The translations under genes and the position numbers were made by a program. Shown here piece after piece: positions 43,301-54,562 of a DNA stretch of 64,000 bases. Numbering within the stretch: position 1 is the first letter of the stretch; each line of letters opens with the position of its first letter. Source of the stretch: Thinopyrum elongatum (lineage: Eukaryota > Streptophyta > Magnoliopsida > Poales > Poaceae). The DNA lies in the NCBI GenBank assembly GCA_011799875.1, contig CM022302.1, positions 181,776,942 through 181,840,941 of the forward strand, written 5' to 3'. The notes under the pieces are model-generated. The model made no database searches and had not been told where the DNA came from. It worked only from the letters and a program-made list of their open reading frames with translations.

Positions 43301-44414
43301 CTATGGCCTGAAACAAGCACCAAGACAATGGTACATGAAGTTTGAAACTGTCATGGGGGAGCAAGGCTACAAGAAGTGTAGCTCAGACCATTGTGTGTTT
43401 ATTCAGAGGTTCTCAGATGATGATTTCATCATATTATTGCTCTATGTTGATGATATCCTGATTGTTGGCAAGAATGTCTCCAGGATTGCTAAGTTGAAGA
43501 AGGAGTTGAGCAACTGTTTTGCTATGAAAGACTTAGGTCCAGCAAAGAACATTCTCGGAATGAGAATTGAGCGAGACAGAAATTGCAACAAGTTGTACTT
43601 GTCTCAAGAGAAGTATATTGAGAAGGTACTTCAGAAGTTCAGGATGGAAAATACTAAAGTTGTGAGTTGTCCACTAGCAGCCCATTTCAAGTTGAGCAGA
43701 AAGCAATGTCCTACCACTGATGAGCAGAAAAAGGAAATGCATCATGTTCCTTATGCTTCAGCGATTGGGAGTTTGATGTATGCTATGGTATGTACAAGGC
43801 CTGACATTGCTCATGCAGTTAGTACTGTGAGCAGATTTATATCCAATCCAGAAAGACCTCATTGGGAAGCCGTGAAGTGGATTTTGAGATATCTTTGGGG
43901 TAGCACAAATCTGAAACTTTGCTTCGGTGATGGTGAGGCCAAGCTGATTGCTTTTTCAGATTCTGACATGGCTGGAGATGTTGACAGAAGGAAGTCTACT
44001 TCAGGTTACTTGGTTACATATGCAGGGGGAGCGGTGTCATGGCAAAGTAGGCTGCAGAAGTGTGTGGCACTGAATACAACTGAAGCTGAATTCATTGCAG
44101 TAACAGAGGCGAGCCAAGAGCTATTGTGGCTGAAATGGTTGGCTTGTGAGCTTGGTTTTAAGCAAGACAAGTATGTGTTGTTTTGTGACAACCAAAGTGC
44201 TATCCACTTGAGTAAGAATGCAAGCTTTCATTCAAGGTCTAAGCATATAGAAGTCCGTTATCATTGGATTCGAGATGTGTTGTATTCCAAGCAAATGCAA
44301 CTTGAGAAGGTTCACACCGATTACAATGGGGCTGATATGTTGACTAAAGTGGTGATGAGGAAGAAGCTCGAAGTATGCTGCCGGCTCACTGGCATGGCTG
44401 CCGGAAGGCAGTGA
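40317..44414 (+). pseudogene. Copia gag-pol polyprotein, one frame with three stops
   Basis: A single reading frame of about 1,366 codons from ATG 40317 to TGA after 'MAAGRQ'. Order: gag with a CCHC knuckle ('CHHCHQKGHIKWQC', about 41010-41051), aspartic protease (DSGAT, about 41280), and GAG-pre-integrase ('LWHKRRGHMSEKGM', 'CSDCLAGKQ'). The integrase core comes next, then reverse transcriptase ('YVDDILIVG', about 43445) and RNase H ('STSGYLVTYAGGAVSWQS', 'CDNQSAIHLSKN'). In-frame stops at 40371 (TGA), 42006 (TAA) and 42729 (TAG) disable it. There is no frameshift, so decay is recent and by point mutation. It is probably a Tork-type Copia. Confidence 0.92.
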
Positions 44415-44443
44415 GACCCTCCATGATGTCGGGAGGGGGAGTT

Positions 44444-45421
44444 TGTTGGGCTAAGTCCCTCCACATGGAGGTGTGTTAGCAGCCCAACATCAGCCCACAC
44501 AAGTCCAACACATATGAACCGTTGATCTGTTCTGTATCCAACGGTTGTGAGTGTTCCCTGGTGAAGGGAGCAAGGAGAAAACCCTAGCCACCCCACCCCT
44601 TGCTGGTGGTGGCTGCCATTTGTGAGAGTGAGAGAGAGCACACAAGAGAAAACACAACTTGAGAGAGAGGAAGAAGAAGAAGCAGAGGTTCTGTCCAGGT
44701 TTGCTGCATCTGACTAGATAATGTTCAAGCTGGTGATTGAAGCCTCAAACGTGCTTGGATTGATCCCAAACTTGGTGAGCTCATTCCTTACTTTGAGTAC
44801 TTCGATCTGGTTAGCTGGTTTGAGGATTGGGTCAGTGGAGCATCAGATTTGAGAGTGGTTTGTCAACTCTGACTGCTGCAGTTTCAGAACAGAGTAGTTT
44901 TGGGAGACGAACAGTTTGGGTAGGCAAACGATGTCGGATTGAGATGAAATTTTGAGGGGATCTCAAGAACTCGTGTGTCTACTTGTCTGCCAAATTTGGT
45001 GCTGTTTGGTTCAGCGGTTTAAGAACAGTTTGCAAAATACTGAAGGGTACAGAAGCTATGTAAACTCTGCTTTGCTGAAATCTTGCCTCTTGTGGTTGTT
45101 GTTGCTGTTGCCTATTGGCAACGTGGAGAGTGTGTTGTAAATCTCTCTAGAGGTTCTAGAGAAGACTTTGTACTCATCATTCTCATAGTGAAGTTGCGTG
45201 GACCGGTCGGTCCACAGCCGTGGTTTTTTACTCCTCAAGTTGAGGAGGTTTTTCCACGTTAAATCCTGTGTCATATGTGCATGTTGTTTGTGTTATTCCG
45301 CTGCTTAATTGTTGGTTGAAGCTATCCTCAAAGTTCATCACAAGTGGAGGGGGCTGTGTAGTGTGCATATTTGCCGGGTCGGTAAATTTGTGCAGCGCAT
45401 TGTTGTTGTCCAGTCCCAACA
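44444..45421 (+). repeat. Right LTR of the Copia element
   Basis: 978 bp. Same ends as the left LTR, preceded by the purine tract at 44431-44441. It joins TSD GCTAT and the resumed kinase exon. Confidence 0.95.
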
Positions 45422-45426
45422 GCTAT

Positions 45427-46525
45427 TTCAGCAATTAGTTTCACAAAGAGCAGATATGGGTGAGCGGATGATTATCACCTTAGCAGAGTTAGAGAAGGCC
45501 ACAAAACATTTTGACAGAACTCGTGAGGTTGGTGGTGGAGGACATGGCATCGTTTATAAAGGCATTTTGGACCTACATGTTGTAGCCATCAAGAAATCAA
45601 AGATCGTCGTACAGAGAGAAATCGATGATTTCATTAATGAAGTTGCAATTCTTTCTCAAATCAACCATAGAAATATCGTGAAGCTAATTGGATGTTGTCT
45701 CGAGGCAGAAGTCCCATTGCTGGTTTACGAGTTCATTTCAAATGGAACACTTGAGCATCATCTGCATGTAGAAGGACCAGTATCACTATCATGGGACGAC
45801 CGATTAAGGATTGCACTTGAGATTTGTACAGCTCTAGCCTATCTGCATTCAGCTGCTTCAAGGCCTGTATATCATATAGAGATATTAAGTCCGCCAACAT
45901 ACTTGTTGACGAAAGTTTAATTGCCAAGGTATCAGCTTTTGGGGCTTCAAAGTTTATTCCAATTGATGAAACGGGAGTGACTAGTGTTGTTCAAGGAACG
46001 ATTGGCTACTTGGATCCCATGTACTATTACATTACACTGGTCGCCTAACAGACAAGAGCGATGTGTTCAGCTTTGGCGTACTTGTCGTGGAACTGCTTAC
46101 CAGAAAGAGGCCACTCGCCTATAATTCAGTTGATGGTGATAGTCTTGTTCTACATTTTGCCTCACTGGTTACGGATGGTGTTTTGGGTGAGTTACTGGAT
46201 CCTCAGGTCATGGAAGAGGAAGATGGAGAAGTCCAAGAGGTGGCTGCGCTGGCAGAAAAGTGTGTGATGTAACAATGAATGCAGAAGACCGGCCAGCAAT
46301 GAGAGAAGTGGAGATGACACTCGAAAGCCTGCGGATCAAGAGGAAGCAAACTGAGCGTGATGCAACATCAAGGAGGACCAATGTTCTAGCGATGACATGT
46401 CAAGAGAAAGGGACACCGAGGAACTGAGTATGCAGTACACTGTGGAAGAGGAAGTCTTGTTTTCAGAGAGGATGACTCGATCGATGATGTTCTGGTTTGG
46501 CGTCAAGTATAGTTCTATTGTATAG
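45427..46525 (+). pseudogene. WAK-like receptor kinase copy 2, kinase segment
   Basis: This is the kinase exon after the Copia insertion: juxtamembrane '[14 protein letters not shown]', glycine loop [11 protein letters not shown], catalytic lysine in VAIKKSK, '[20 protein letters not shown]' and '[19 protein letters not shown]'. Two extra bases at about 45873 shift the frame just at the HRD loop. The other frame reads '[13 protein letters not shown]' but has S-A-F where DFG is expected. A further two-base shift lies near 46030 ('YYY' region), then 'MFSFGVLVVELLTRKRPLAY'. A last shift is near 46270. The tail ('QYTVEEEVLFSE') matches copy 1 and ends near 46525. It cannot make an active kinase. 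Confidence 0.88.
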
Positions 46526-47960
46526 TTCCTTCTTTTGAAACTTATTGTATGCCCTTCAAATGCATGCCAAATCGTACACAAGATTCCGAGGGTGGACAAG
46601 TAGAAGGAGATACTGGCGAAGAAAGCAGAGGAACAGGGTGCTGAGTTCACCTCATTTGATGCCAACGAAGGGGAGTGGAGAATTCAGGGCGAAGAAGCAC
46701 TTGAGTTCCTAGGGCTTTTTTCTTAAGCTCAAGTCAACAGTAGCTTGGAAGATAGGGTTGTGAGTTGCTGACGATGCCTACTTGCGACAGTTTTGTTCAC
46801 TTGGCTGGACTAGTTAACTTAATGTTGCCGTTAGTTTTTGTTTGTGATGAGGAGCGAACCTCGAGGCGAGGGTCGATCCGTTGTTGACCCGTCTAATCTC
46901 CTCGCCAAGAACACAAACCCTAGATGGATTCTCAACAAAAATAGGCAGAACTTGGACGCCGGAACATGGCGATTTTCTGGTTTAACTCACGCAATAAAAA
47001 CTGTCCTAGATACACGGCCGGCTGGCCCTATTAATAGTGCACGCAGGCACGAGGTACAACCGTCCTGGACTCCTATTGTGGACCGAATACTAGTTGGACT
47101 CAAACCTGAACATAGCCACGTACTGCTACTAGTACTAATCCAACTCTCTCTCGTTCCTCTATCTTATTTAATCACTAATTAATTAATTTAAAAATACGGC
47201 ACACTGATCAAAAAAGACAAACAAACTAGTACTATTTCCTTGTACGCTCACGTAGATGTGTTTGCCTGCATGGAGTTCTGAATCGTGGCTCGACGTCCTC
47301 CGGTGCAACAAGTTGGACAGGAACATGTCCAATGGAAATATGTGTTACCGTCTTGCTGCAATGTACATCAGTAGCTTGTTTTTTTTCTCATAGCGTCTGG
47401 CAGGAATTATATACTTTTTAGTATTTCTCTGGTTTACCTTACTGACAATATTTTTAACGACAGCATTTGGGGTCACATCAGTTTGTTGGGTCTTTGTAGA
47501 TGCCTTTGTTTGTTTGACATGCTGTTGATGTGTATTTTCATGATAGTTTAATTGGCATGGATAAGTGAAAGCCGTTTGCAGGTTGTGGGGTTCAGATGGC
47601 TGTTACAAGCTAAAATGAAGGACCAGAAAAGATTGAGATATAAAATTATTTATTTCTGCCACTTCATTTGTCTGCTGCAATAGGTGAATGCGGTGTGAGG
47701 AGCTAGTGAATGCAAATGACATATGTTTGGACCGGTCATTGCCAACAAACATATATGTTCCGACCTGTTACCACAAAGCCAATTTTTGAAACTTAAAAGC
47801 AAATCAAAATCATATATGATATGACCCAAAGCCAATCCCAGGAACAAAGCACTGCAAAATAAAAATAGGACCTTACAAACCAACCAGTACCTCAAATATC
47901 ATGAATGGTATAAAACTCAGTCATTAAGTGACATATTATATATCCGAATAATCAATAGAG
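46526..47960. other. Intergenic sequence downstream of WAK copy 2
   Basis: No supported gene is seen. One frame at 46838-47182 has no motif I recognise. The rest is AT-rich. Confidence 0.4.
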
Positions 47961-48308
47961 ATGTGGAGAACACTGGAGCCGTTGGTCAAAGGCTCGGGGG
48001 AGGATCAAGCTCACTGGCAAGTGCACGTGTTATAATATGGTTAGCTCCTTTTCAGCGTCTCTTCAATGGATCATCAACAGATTTGGAGAGTTCTCACAAT
48101 AGTGTTGCTACATTAGTGGAGAGATATAATGTCTTAGGCACACAAGTTGAAACTGGTCCAAGTGACAGATGGTAAAGACAGGGAAATGTGAAGGTTGAAC
48201 CAGATCCACATGATAATGATGTCATGCCCATTGATGTAATAATTGTGACAGGGTCACTAGGTTTTACATCACTTACAGTTACAGAGCAGAATGCCATAGG
48301 TTGGTCTG

Positions 48309-48578
48309 TGTTGACGTATAAATGTGTTGCCTAGTCTCTTTCGTCAGATCAGTCTTTTGGTTGCATTGGCTAGAGCATGCACTTCTACATGGTATCAGAG
48401 CCAAGAGGTCTTGAGTTCAAGACCCGGCTGGCGCAATTAAATTGCAGCTCACTTTTGGTCCATGTTTAGGCCTGAGGGAGCCACACGTGAGAGGGAGTGT
48501 TGACGTATAAATGTGTTGCCTAGTCTCTTCCGTCAGATCGGTCTTTTGGTTGCATTGGCTAGAGCATGCACTTCTACA
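48309..48578 (+). mobile_element. TRIM (terminal-repeat retrotransposon in miniature), 270 bp
   Basis: Two 81-bp LTRs (48309-48389 and 48498-48578) start TGTTGACGTATAAATG and end CACTTCTACA, with two differences. TSD GTCTG lies at 48304-48308 and 48579-48583. The primer-binding site TGGTATCAGAGCC (48390-48402) directly follows the left LTR. A purine tract GAGAGGGAG precedes the right LTR. The 108-bp interior is non-coding. All hallmarks of a complete TRIM are present. Confidence 0.95.
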
Positions 48579-48792
48579 GTCTGAGCCTGATCCTGACGAT
48601 GATGCCAACAAAAGCTCCGTTGACTAAGTAGAACCTGGTCCTCACGATTCCTCGTATGCGGACACCCTTAACAACAAGGAGATGGAGATCGATGGGAAGC
48701 AGGACAAAGGACCTGATCCTGATGATGGTACTAGTGAATTTGTCCTGGAATTCTGGAAACAAGATGGAAGTGGATAGAGATCTGAGAACTTA

Positions 48793-50568
48793 GAGCATCT
48801 CCAGCCGCGTCCCCAACAAGCCCCCCAAGGCCCCTTTTTTATCGCCGGCGCCGAAAAATCGGCACAGTTGCGTCCCCAGAAGCCCATTTTTCACTGGTTA
48901 GGGCCGAATTTGGCGCCGGCGGACCCAGGCCGAACCCGGCACGCTGGGGGCGCCCGGGGGCGCCGGGGTAAACGGTTTTGGCGCGAAAGCCTGGCGGGCC
49001 TACCGAGTCAGCGACCGGGCACGCTCGTCGTCCTCATCGCCTCGGTTTCCCGCGGGGAATCAATGACAAGGCTGTCGCGCTGCCGCGCCGGTCAGCCTTC
49101 CATTGATGCCTCACGGGCGGCGCAGTGAAGGCGCTTTGACGCGCGTCCCGCCCGCTCCCGCCACGCGTACGCACACATGCCGCCCGCTCGCCGCCCCCCG
49201 TCGCTATAAAAGCCGGCCCCTCCCTCGCCGGTGAGCGCACACTCCATCGCCGCAGAACCCTCTCCCACTCTCGACCTCTCACCATCGACGCGCGTCTCTC
49301 CTCTCTCCCCCCTCCCCCCCGACGACGAGCATGGCCGAGCGCTACCCAGGCGATGGTGCGGCGGCCAACGGCTTCGGCCACTGCCACCTACACGAGGACG
49401 AGGCACGCCTCATCTACGAGGCCGACTATCCGGCGCCGCCTGACATGCGGGTGCCGGGCGCCTGGAGGCTCAATATCGGCGGCGTCCCAGTGCCTCCAGC
49501 GCTGATCGGTGCGCCGAAATCGCGCGCATCCAGTTCTCGCTGCCGGTGGCGGCGCGGAACAAGCCGAGGTACGTCCCCGACAGCAACGCGTTGTGGACAG
49601 CGTACTTCGACCGGCGCCACGAGGAGCAGCTCGCCTCCACCAACGGCGTCGAGCCCCGTGGCCGCCTCAACTCCGACGGGCGGCGCCAATGGTGGGGCAT
49701 CCCCGGCCGCACCCTCGAGGTCGTCCTCGAGTACATCGAGGCCGGCAACATGCCGCGTCTGGAGTACCCGGCGCCCTCCTCCTTCTCTCGCCGCCGTGGT
49801 AGCTCATGGACGCCGCGGCGAATGGAGACGGCGAGCTCCCTCTCCTCCGGCTCGCCGGCGCTGCGCCCCGTCAAGCCGGAGCCACAGGAGACGCCGCTCA
49901 GGCGCCGCACCCACGGCGGCGCCCTCGTTATTTACGAGGGCGGCCGTGGCCCCTCTCCTCCCTCTTCCCGCCTCGTCCGGCCAAAGACCGAACCGGGGCT
50001 GCTCCCCGTGAAGAAGGAGCACGAGGCCATGGCCGCCGACGATGAGACCGCCCTCAAATGGGCGCGGGAGGACTACGTCCGCGAGGAGATGGCGCGCCAG
50101 CGCCGTGCCCTCGAGGAGATCACCGCCCGGCGCCGCGGCCGCGAGTAGGGCGGCATCATCATCCTCGATGACAGCGACGAGGAGGCGCCCGGGCCGTCCA
50201 ACCCCCCACGCATCGGCGACGCTGGTCAGGGGTGCAGCAGGGACGGCGGCGGCGACGATGACGACGACGGCGGCGACTACACCAAGATGTACAGGCTACT
50301 CGGCATGTAGAGGGCGGGCTGGCGGCGGCAGTATTAGTAGTAGTATTTAGTAGTCATTTTAGTTGTTTTTTAATTATGTTTTAAGTTTTTTTACAAATAT
50401 CAATAAAATCGCGTAGTTTGGCCGAATTTGTTTTGTGTTTGCACGACTTTCGGTCGAGTTTAGGGCGGCGGCTAGGAAACCGGCCGCCCCCACGTCGAAA
50501 TTATCGCCGGTTCGCCTTCAGGCGGCACTATTTCAAGCCCCTGTTAGGCCGAACGGCTGGAGATGCTC
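48793..50568 (+). mobile_element. PIF/Harbinger-like element, 1,776 bp
   Basis: Inverted ends GAGCATCTCCAGCCG and CGGCTGGAGATGCTC (15 bp perfect) are flanked by TSD TTA at 48790-48792 and 50569-50571. A 3-bp TTA/TAA TSD is characteristic of PIF/Harbinger. The element carries one non-transposase ORF (49331-50310) and no recognisable DDE transposase, so it is non-autonomous. Confidence 0.86.
49331..50310 (+). pseudogene. Cargo ORF in the Harbinger-like element, unknown function
   Basis: From ATG 49331 ('MAERYPGDGAAANGFGHCHL') the frame is clear to about 49505. The reading then shifts by one base and continues ('FSLPVAARNKPRYVP', 'QWWGIPGRTLEVVLEYIEAG'). A Lys/Glu/Pro-rich region follows and a stop (TAG at 50146-50148). 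Beyond it the frame still reads 'IILDDSDEEAPGPSN' and ends 'MYRLLGM' at 50310. This kind of GC-rich ORF recurs in Triticeae elements with these ends (from general knowledge, not searched). The WWG...LEVVLEYIE block could be DNA-binding, but I do not assign a function. Confidence 0.55.
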
Positions 50569-50790
50569 TTACACCACAGTTTTGAAGTCTGAACCTGATC
50601 CTGATGGCTCCTCTAATTATATTCTGAACCAGGAAGTGAGCATTGATGGGAGTACTTGTGGGGCTGTTCTGAAATCTGGAAATAAGATTCAAGTGGAGAT
50701 TGAACAGAGCAGAAACCCCTCGTCCTTTTTCTCAACTTTTAGTCCAATCTGCTCCCATCTTTTCGAGTCAAATCTTGCAAGAGAAGGCGA

Positions 50791-52103
50791 GTGAACATTT
50801 TCAACGCAACAGTGGCTGGATGCTACGTATAAAAGGCCTAGGCCAAAGCGCTCATACGATTCATGAACAAATCGCATAGCCACCACGCACGTAGGAGTAT
50901 TCCAGTGCGTCACTCAGAAATATGCTGACTGGACCATGGTCCAGCCGAACCCACGCTCCAAGCCCTCCATCTGTAATGTACGTTCTATAATCCATGCTTC
51001 ATAACGGGCATGCTGCTGGCTAATAAGGCTATACCATCTTAATCACATAGGTATTTTTTTATTGTCCAGATTGCACCACTACCAAGGATATACTACTGTA
51101 GCCACACTTATTTTTATTATCCATGACCATGGAGAGGCAGTGAAAAATGAATAACTGTACTCGGCAGAAATATTTGTTTTTGACGAGATACACACGCTAT
51201 TCTTGAAAATGATATAAAATTAACATTGTATCTCTATTTTTTTCCTCAACAATTGCCAAAAATATAGCACGGACATACCGTAGGTATACGTTAACATTGT
51301 AAAATTATCAGCAATATTCAGTGAAAACACAAATAGAAAATATGAAAAATTTCTCCTAAAAGATTATAATGGGTCGTGGTTCTCCTTTCAGACATGAATT
51401 TTCTAGTTCCGAACTCAAATGCACCCATATAAGCAGTAAAAACCAAAAAAAAAGAAAATTTTCTGCGCAAAACAAATCTGAACTTTCTGGCAATGAACAT
51501 CAGAATGTGTTCCACTTGCTTGTAAATTGTCACAGAGAAATGACATTCGTGGTTGTCTGCGCAGGAAAAGAAACAAAAGTTTAGAGCGCAAAAAAGACAT
51601 GTGTGTCAGTGTGTGTCAGATTTTTGTAATTCTCTAAAAAGCATAAACACACATGCAAGTGGAACATGAGATAAAAATACAGAAACAGATAAAATAAATA
51701 TGTGTCTCAGCATAAAAGTCGTGTATAATGCCATCTATACAAAAATAGGTGCCACGTATTTTCCACACCAGCGTGCTGCCATGCATGCCTGCTTTGTTTT
51801 TTTAGAACTGCATGCCCGCTTTGGTGGTAGTGCGAATTCATCCACGTAGCAAATTGGTGCATACCAAGACGTCTTTGGCACCTATTTTTAATGTGCTCTA
51901 GCACCAATGGTCCAAAGTCCAAGGACCGTTAGTGGTCCATATTAGCATAAATGATCTACATCTCATCTAATCTGGCCCAAATCCCTAGTTTAACGTTCTT
52001 ACATCCAACGGTGCTGACTATAGGTGCGACTGGACCATGATCCTGAAAATCGTCTCTCGTGCGTCACTTGGAAGTCTCTACACGAGCTCGACCGCGCGTG
52101 GCA
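50791..52103. other. Intergenic, AT-rich
   Basis: No supported gene is seen. Short frames only. The last ~150 bp may include the F-box gene promoter and leader; no clear TATA box was found. Confidence 0.4.
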
Positions 52104-54562
52104 ATGGAGATCGAATCCAACACGAAGTATTGCAGAGTTAAGGGAGCACCATCTGAGGAGGACCGGCTCAGTGGCCTCCCCGACGACGTCCTCCACTCGA
52201 TCGTCGGCCGGGTCCCTCTCAAACAAGCCGTCCGCACCAGCGCCCTCTGCACGAGGTGGGCGTGCCTGTGGCTCCACGCGCTCGCCGCCTCCGCCGTCCT
52301 CGACTTCACCGACAGCGAATTCGTCAGCGGCCAGTCCCTGGGGCTGATCGTGGCCACGGTGAACCGCTGCCTCGAGGTCCACGGCGCGGCGCCCATCGAC
52401 GTGTTCCGCGTGGCACTGTCCCCATTCGACGCGTTTGGGCGGCACGTCGTCCGGTGGGCCGCGGCCGCCTTGGGGAGAGGCGCCAGGGAGGTGGGGGTGG
52501 ACCGGACGCAGCACGCCGACGGCCGCGGGGCTCTGGAGCTTCCCGCGGACCTCTTCCAGGCCGAGAGCTCCCTCGCGGTGCTCAGCCTCGGCCGGCGCAG
52601 CCTCCGCGACGTCCCGCCCGGCACGGCGGGGCTAGTCGGTCTCACATCGCTCTACCTCAACCAAGTCGACGTCACCGACGATGCTGTCCGGGACGCGGTC
52701 TCCGGGTGCCGGGTGCTCGAGTTTCTGAGCCTGGAGAGCTGCCACCTTCTCGTGTCGGTGAGGGTCGCCGGCGAGAGGCTGCGGGGCCTGGAGATCGTGC
52801 GCTGCCTGGCCGTGGCCAGCCTGCAGGTGGCCGTGCCCGTGCTGGAGTCCGTCGTCTACCACGGCGACGTCCTCCTCATCTGGAGAGAGGACGAGCCGTC
52901 CGGCGTGGAGTTCGTTGGCCCAGTCTCGCTCAGGGTGGACGGCGGTCCGGGCCGGTCCGGGCCCTGACCGAGCCGTCGTTTGGACCGGCCGCCGGCGGAC
53001 CGGACCGGACCGGACCGAGCACCGCCGCGGTCCCCTTTTCAGGCACCGGACCGGTGGCCGAAAAGCTCGGGCCAGACCGTAGGACCGAGGCGGCGGCGAG
53101 GTGGTGATCACGGCGGCGGCGAGAGACAGCTCCGGACGCTAATCGGAGGGAAGAACAGAAGGGAAAGGGAGGGTGACTCACGGTGAACTCCATGGAGGGG
53201 TCGGGGAGGCTGAGGAAGCAGCGACGGCGATGTAATGGACGACGAACGACGGCAGCAGGAGTTGGGGAAGGAGGATGATGGCGATGGCTTCGGGGCGAAT
53301 CCGGTCGATTCATTGCGTGGGGAAGGAGATCTCACGGTTGCGAAGCTCCTGGACATGGCGATAAGTCGCAGGGAGGCTTGTGGCCACGACGACAAGAGGC
53401 TGTGCGCTGGACGGCGGCGGCGGCGGCGCAGGTTCGTGCGTGCGTGCATTTTTTTGAGCGAAACGTCGCCTGGGGCTGCCGGCCATCTCCTGCTGCTGCT
53501 GGTTGTGCACGTGCACGTGGCCGTGGCTGGCCGTGCTGGCCGTGCCCTGCTGCTGCCGGCCATGCCGTCGCGGCGGCTGTTGCGTGGTGGAGGAGGACGG
53601 CCGCGTCATGTGAGCGTTTGAGTGAGATGTGCGTGCCTGGGATGGATTAGGTCATACCAGGAGCGCTAAATGGGCTGGGCCTCGTCCCCATTATTCGGAT
53701 AATGCAAAACCAAAAATTCCTTTCGGTCCGACCGAGCGGACCGGGCCAAAACAGGATTGGACCGGACTTCTTTCGGGCCTCTTTTTACAGACCAGACCGA
53801 CTGTTATTTTTTGTCGGGCCTCCAATTTCGGTCCGGTGCGGGCCGGTCCATGAGCGGGCTTTTTGGCCCGCTCGCTACGTCCAGCCTGAAGTCTCACGGT
53901 GTCTTTTATACGATCAGCACATGGAAGAAGAGCGACTGTTTGCGGAGGGCGACGTGGATGCCCCGAACCTAGAAGAGCTGCAGCTGCTAATGGACTCCAT
54001 CTCCATGGGCGACAGCGATGTTACTCGCTTCTCCGGATTCTTAGAGCTCGTCGCGGCGCCGCTCCTCGAGCGCCTCTTTATCCGGGTAAGCATCCTGATA
54101 CATGATCCATTTGAACCTGACTTGCCACAACGTGCGATCCTAACGACCTAACGGCTCCATGGATCGAACTTGCAACTCCCAGACGCGTGCGGTGGCACGG
54201 CGGTGACCGGCGAGGGCGCGGATATCGTTCTCGAGTACGAGATCGCTCTCGGCCACCTGGCATTCCTCAATGTGGTGAACTTCCGAGGGACGAGGCGCGA
54301 GCTGCGGCTGCTAAGGTTCGTCCTGCGCAGGGCTCCTGTCCTCGAGCAGCTGGTGCTCGTCACCCCGGAAGACGTGGGAACTCCGGGGGACCATGACCAG
54401 CAGGAGAGCGTCCGCCTGCTCCTTAAGGTCGTCCAAGAGCACGTGTCAGAGATCAGCAATGCGTGGCTCTGGCAGGAGCCCCGCGTCACCGTGTGCCGGC
54501 CGAGGGAGGACGATAGCCGGAGCCCTGCACACACCAAGTACTGCCACCATGATCAGGCATAG
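52104..54562 (+). pseudogene. F-box / LRR-FBD-type gene, interrupted
   Basis: The ATG at 52104 begins 'MEIESNTKYCRVKGAPSEED'. An F-box at residues ~22-60 follows ('RLSGLPDDVLHSIVGRVPLK', 'SALCTRWACLWLHA'). F-box proteins are the substrate adaptors of SCF ubiquitin ligases and bind SKP1 through this domain. Leucine-rich repeats follow ('LSLGRRSLRDVPPGTAGLVG', 'LTSLYLNQVDVTD'). Coding similarity stops at about 52940 after 'GPVSLRVDGG' and resumes at about 53880 ('EEERLFAEGDVDAPNLEELQ'), with a probable small intron at 54086-54182. The FBD-like end reads 'LEYEIALGHLAFLNVVNFRG' and 'LRRAPVLEQLVLVTPED', to TAG at 54562. The splice phase at the intron does not fit cleanly. The ~0.9-kb insertion makes it a probable pseudogene. 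Confidence 0.72.
52940..53878. mobile_element. Insertion in the F-box gene, GC-rich, type uncertain
   Basis: About 0.94 kb separates the two halves of the F-box gene. Both edges are rich in GGACCGGACCGG/CCGGTCCGGG sequence (52945-53050 and 53720-53850), partly in inverted orientation. The middle (53150-53640) has frames without recognised domains. I could not define a TSD, so the class is open (possibly hAT or Mutator). Confidence 0.45.

Larger units (their letters stand above)
39281..45421 (+). mobile_element. Copia-type LTR retrotransposon, 6,141 bp, in the kinase exon of WAK copy 2
   Basis: A complete element with 978-bp LTRs at 39281-40258 and 44444-45421. Both start TGTTGGGCTAAG and end CAGTCCCAACA. 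The 5-bp TSD GCTAT is at 39276-39280 and 45422-45426. The primer-binding site TGGCATCAGAGCC (initiator-Met type) is at 40262, and a purine tract (GGGAGGGGGAG) precedes the right LTR. Protease, integrase, reverse transcriptase and RNase H occur in Ty1/Copia order. I count about 30 differences between the LTRs (about 3%), mostly transitions. Confidence 0.96.
47961..50790 (+). pseudogene. Unidentified gene fragment with repeated acidic E-P-D-P motifs, split by two elements
   Basis: Segments 47961-48308, 48584-48789 and 50572-50790 share a loose repeat that reads 'KVEPDPHDND', 'EPDPDDDANKSSVD', 'GPDPDDGTSEFVLEFWK' and 'SEPDPDGSSNYILNQEVSID'. There are scattered stops and frame changes. They appear to be one decayed exon or retro-copied gene piece interrupted by the TRIM (48309-48578) and the Harbinger-like element (48793-50568). 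I do not recognise the parent gene. Acidic repeats of this kind suggest a low-complexity region, not an enzyme domain. Confidence 0.45.

Noticed and set aside
48390..48402. TGGTATCAGAGCC as a possible tRNA gene end
   Set aside because: It is the primer-binding site of the TRIM. There is no tRNA cloverleaf around it.
52256..53107. Arg/Gly/Pro-rich ORF overlapping the F-box gene
   Set aside because: Alternate-frame shadow of a GC-rich coding exon running into the insertion.
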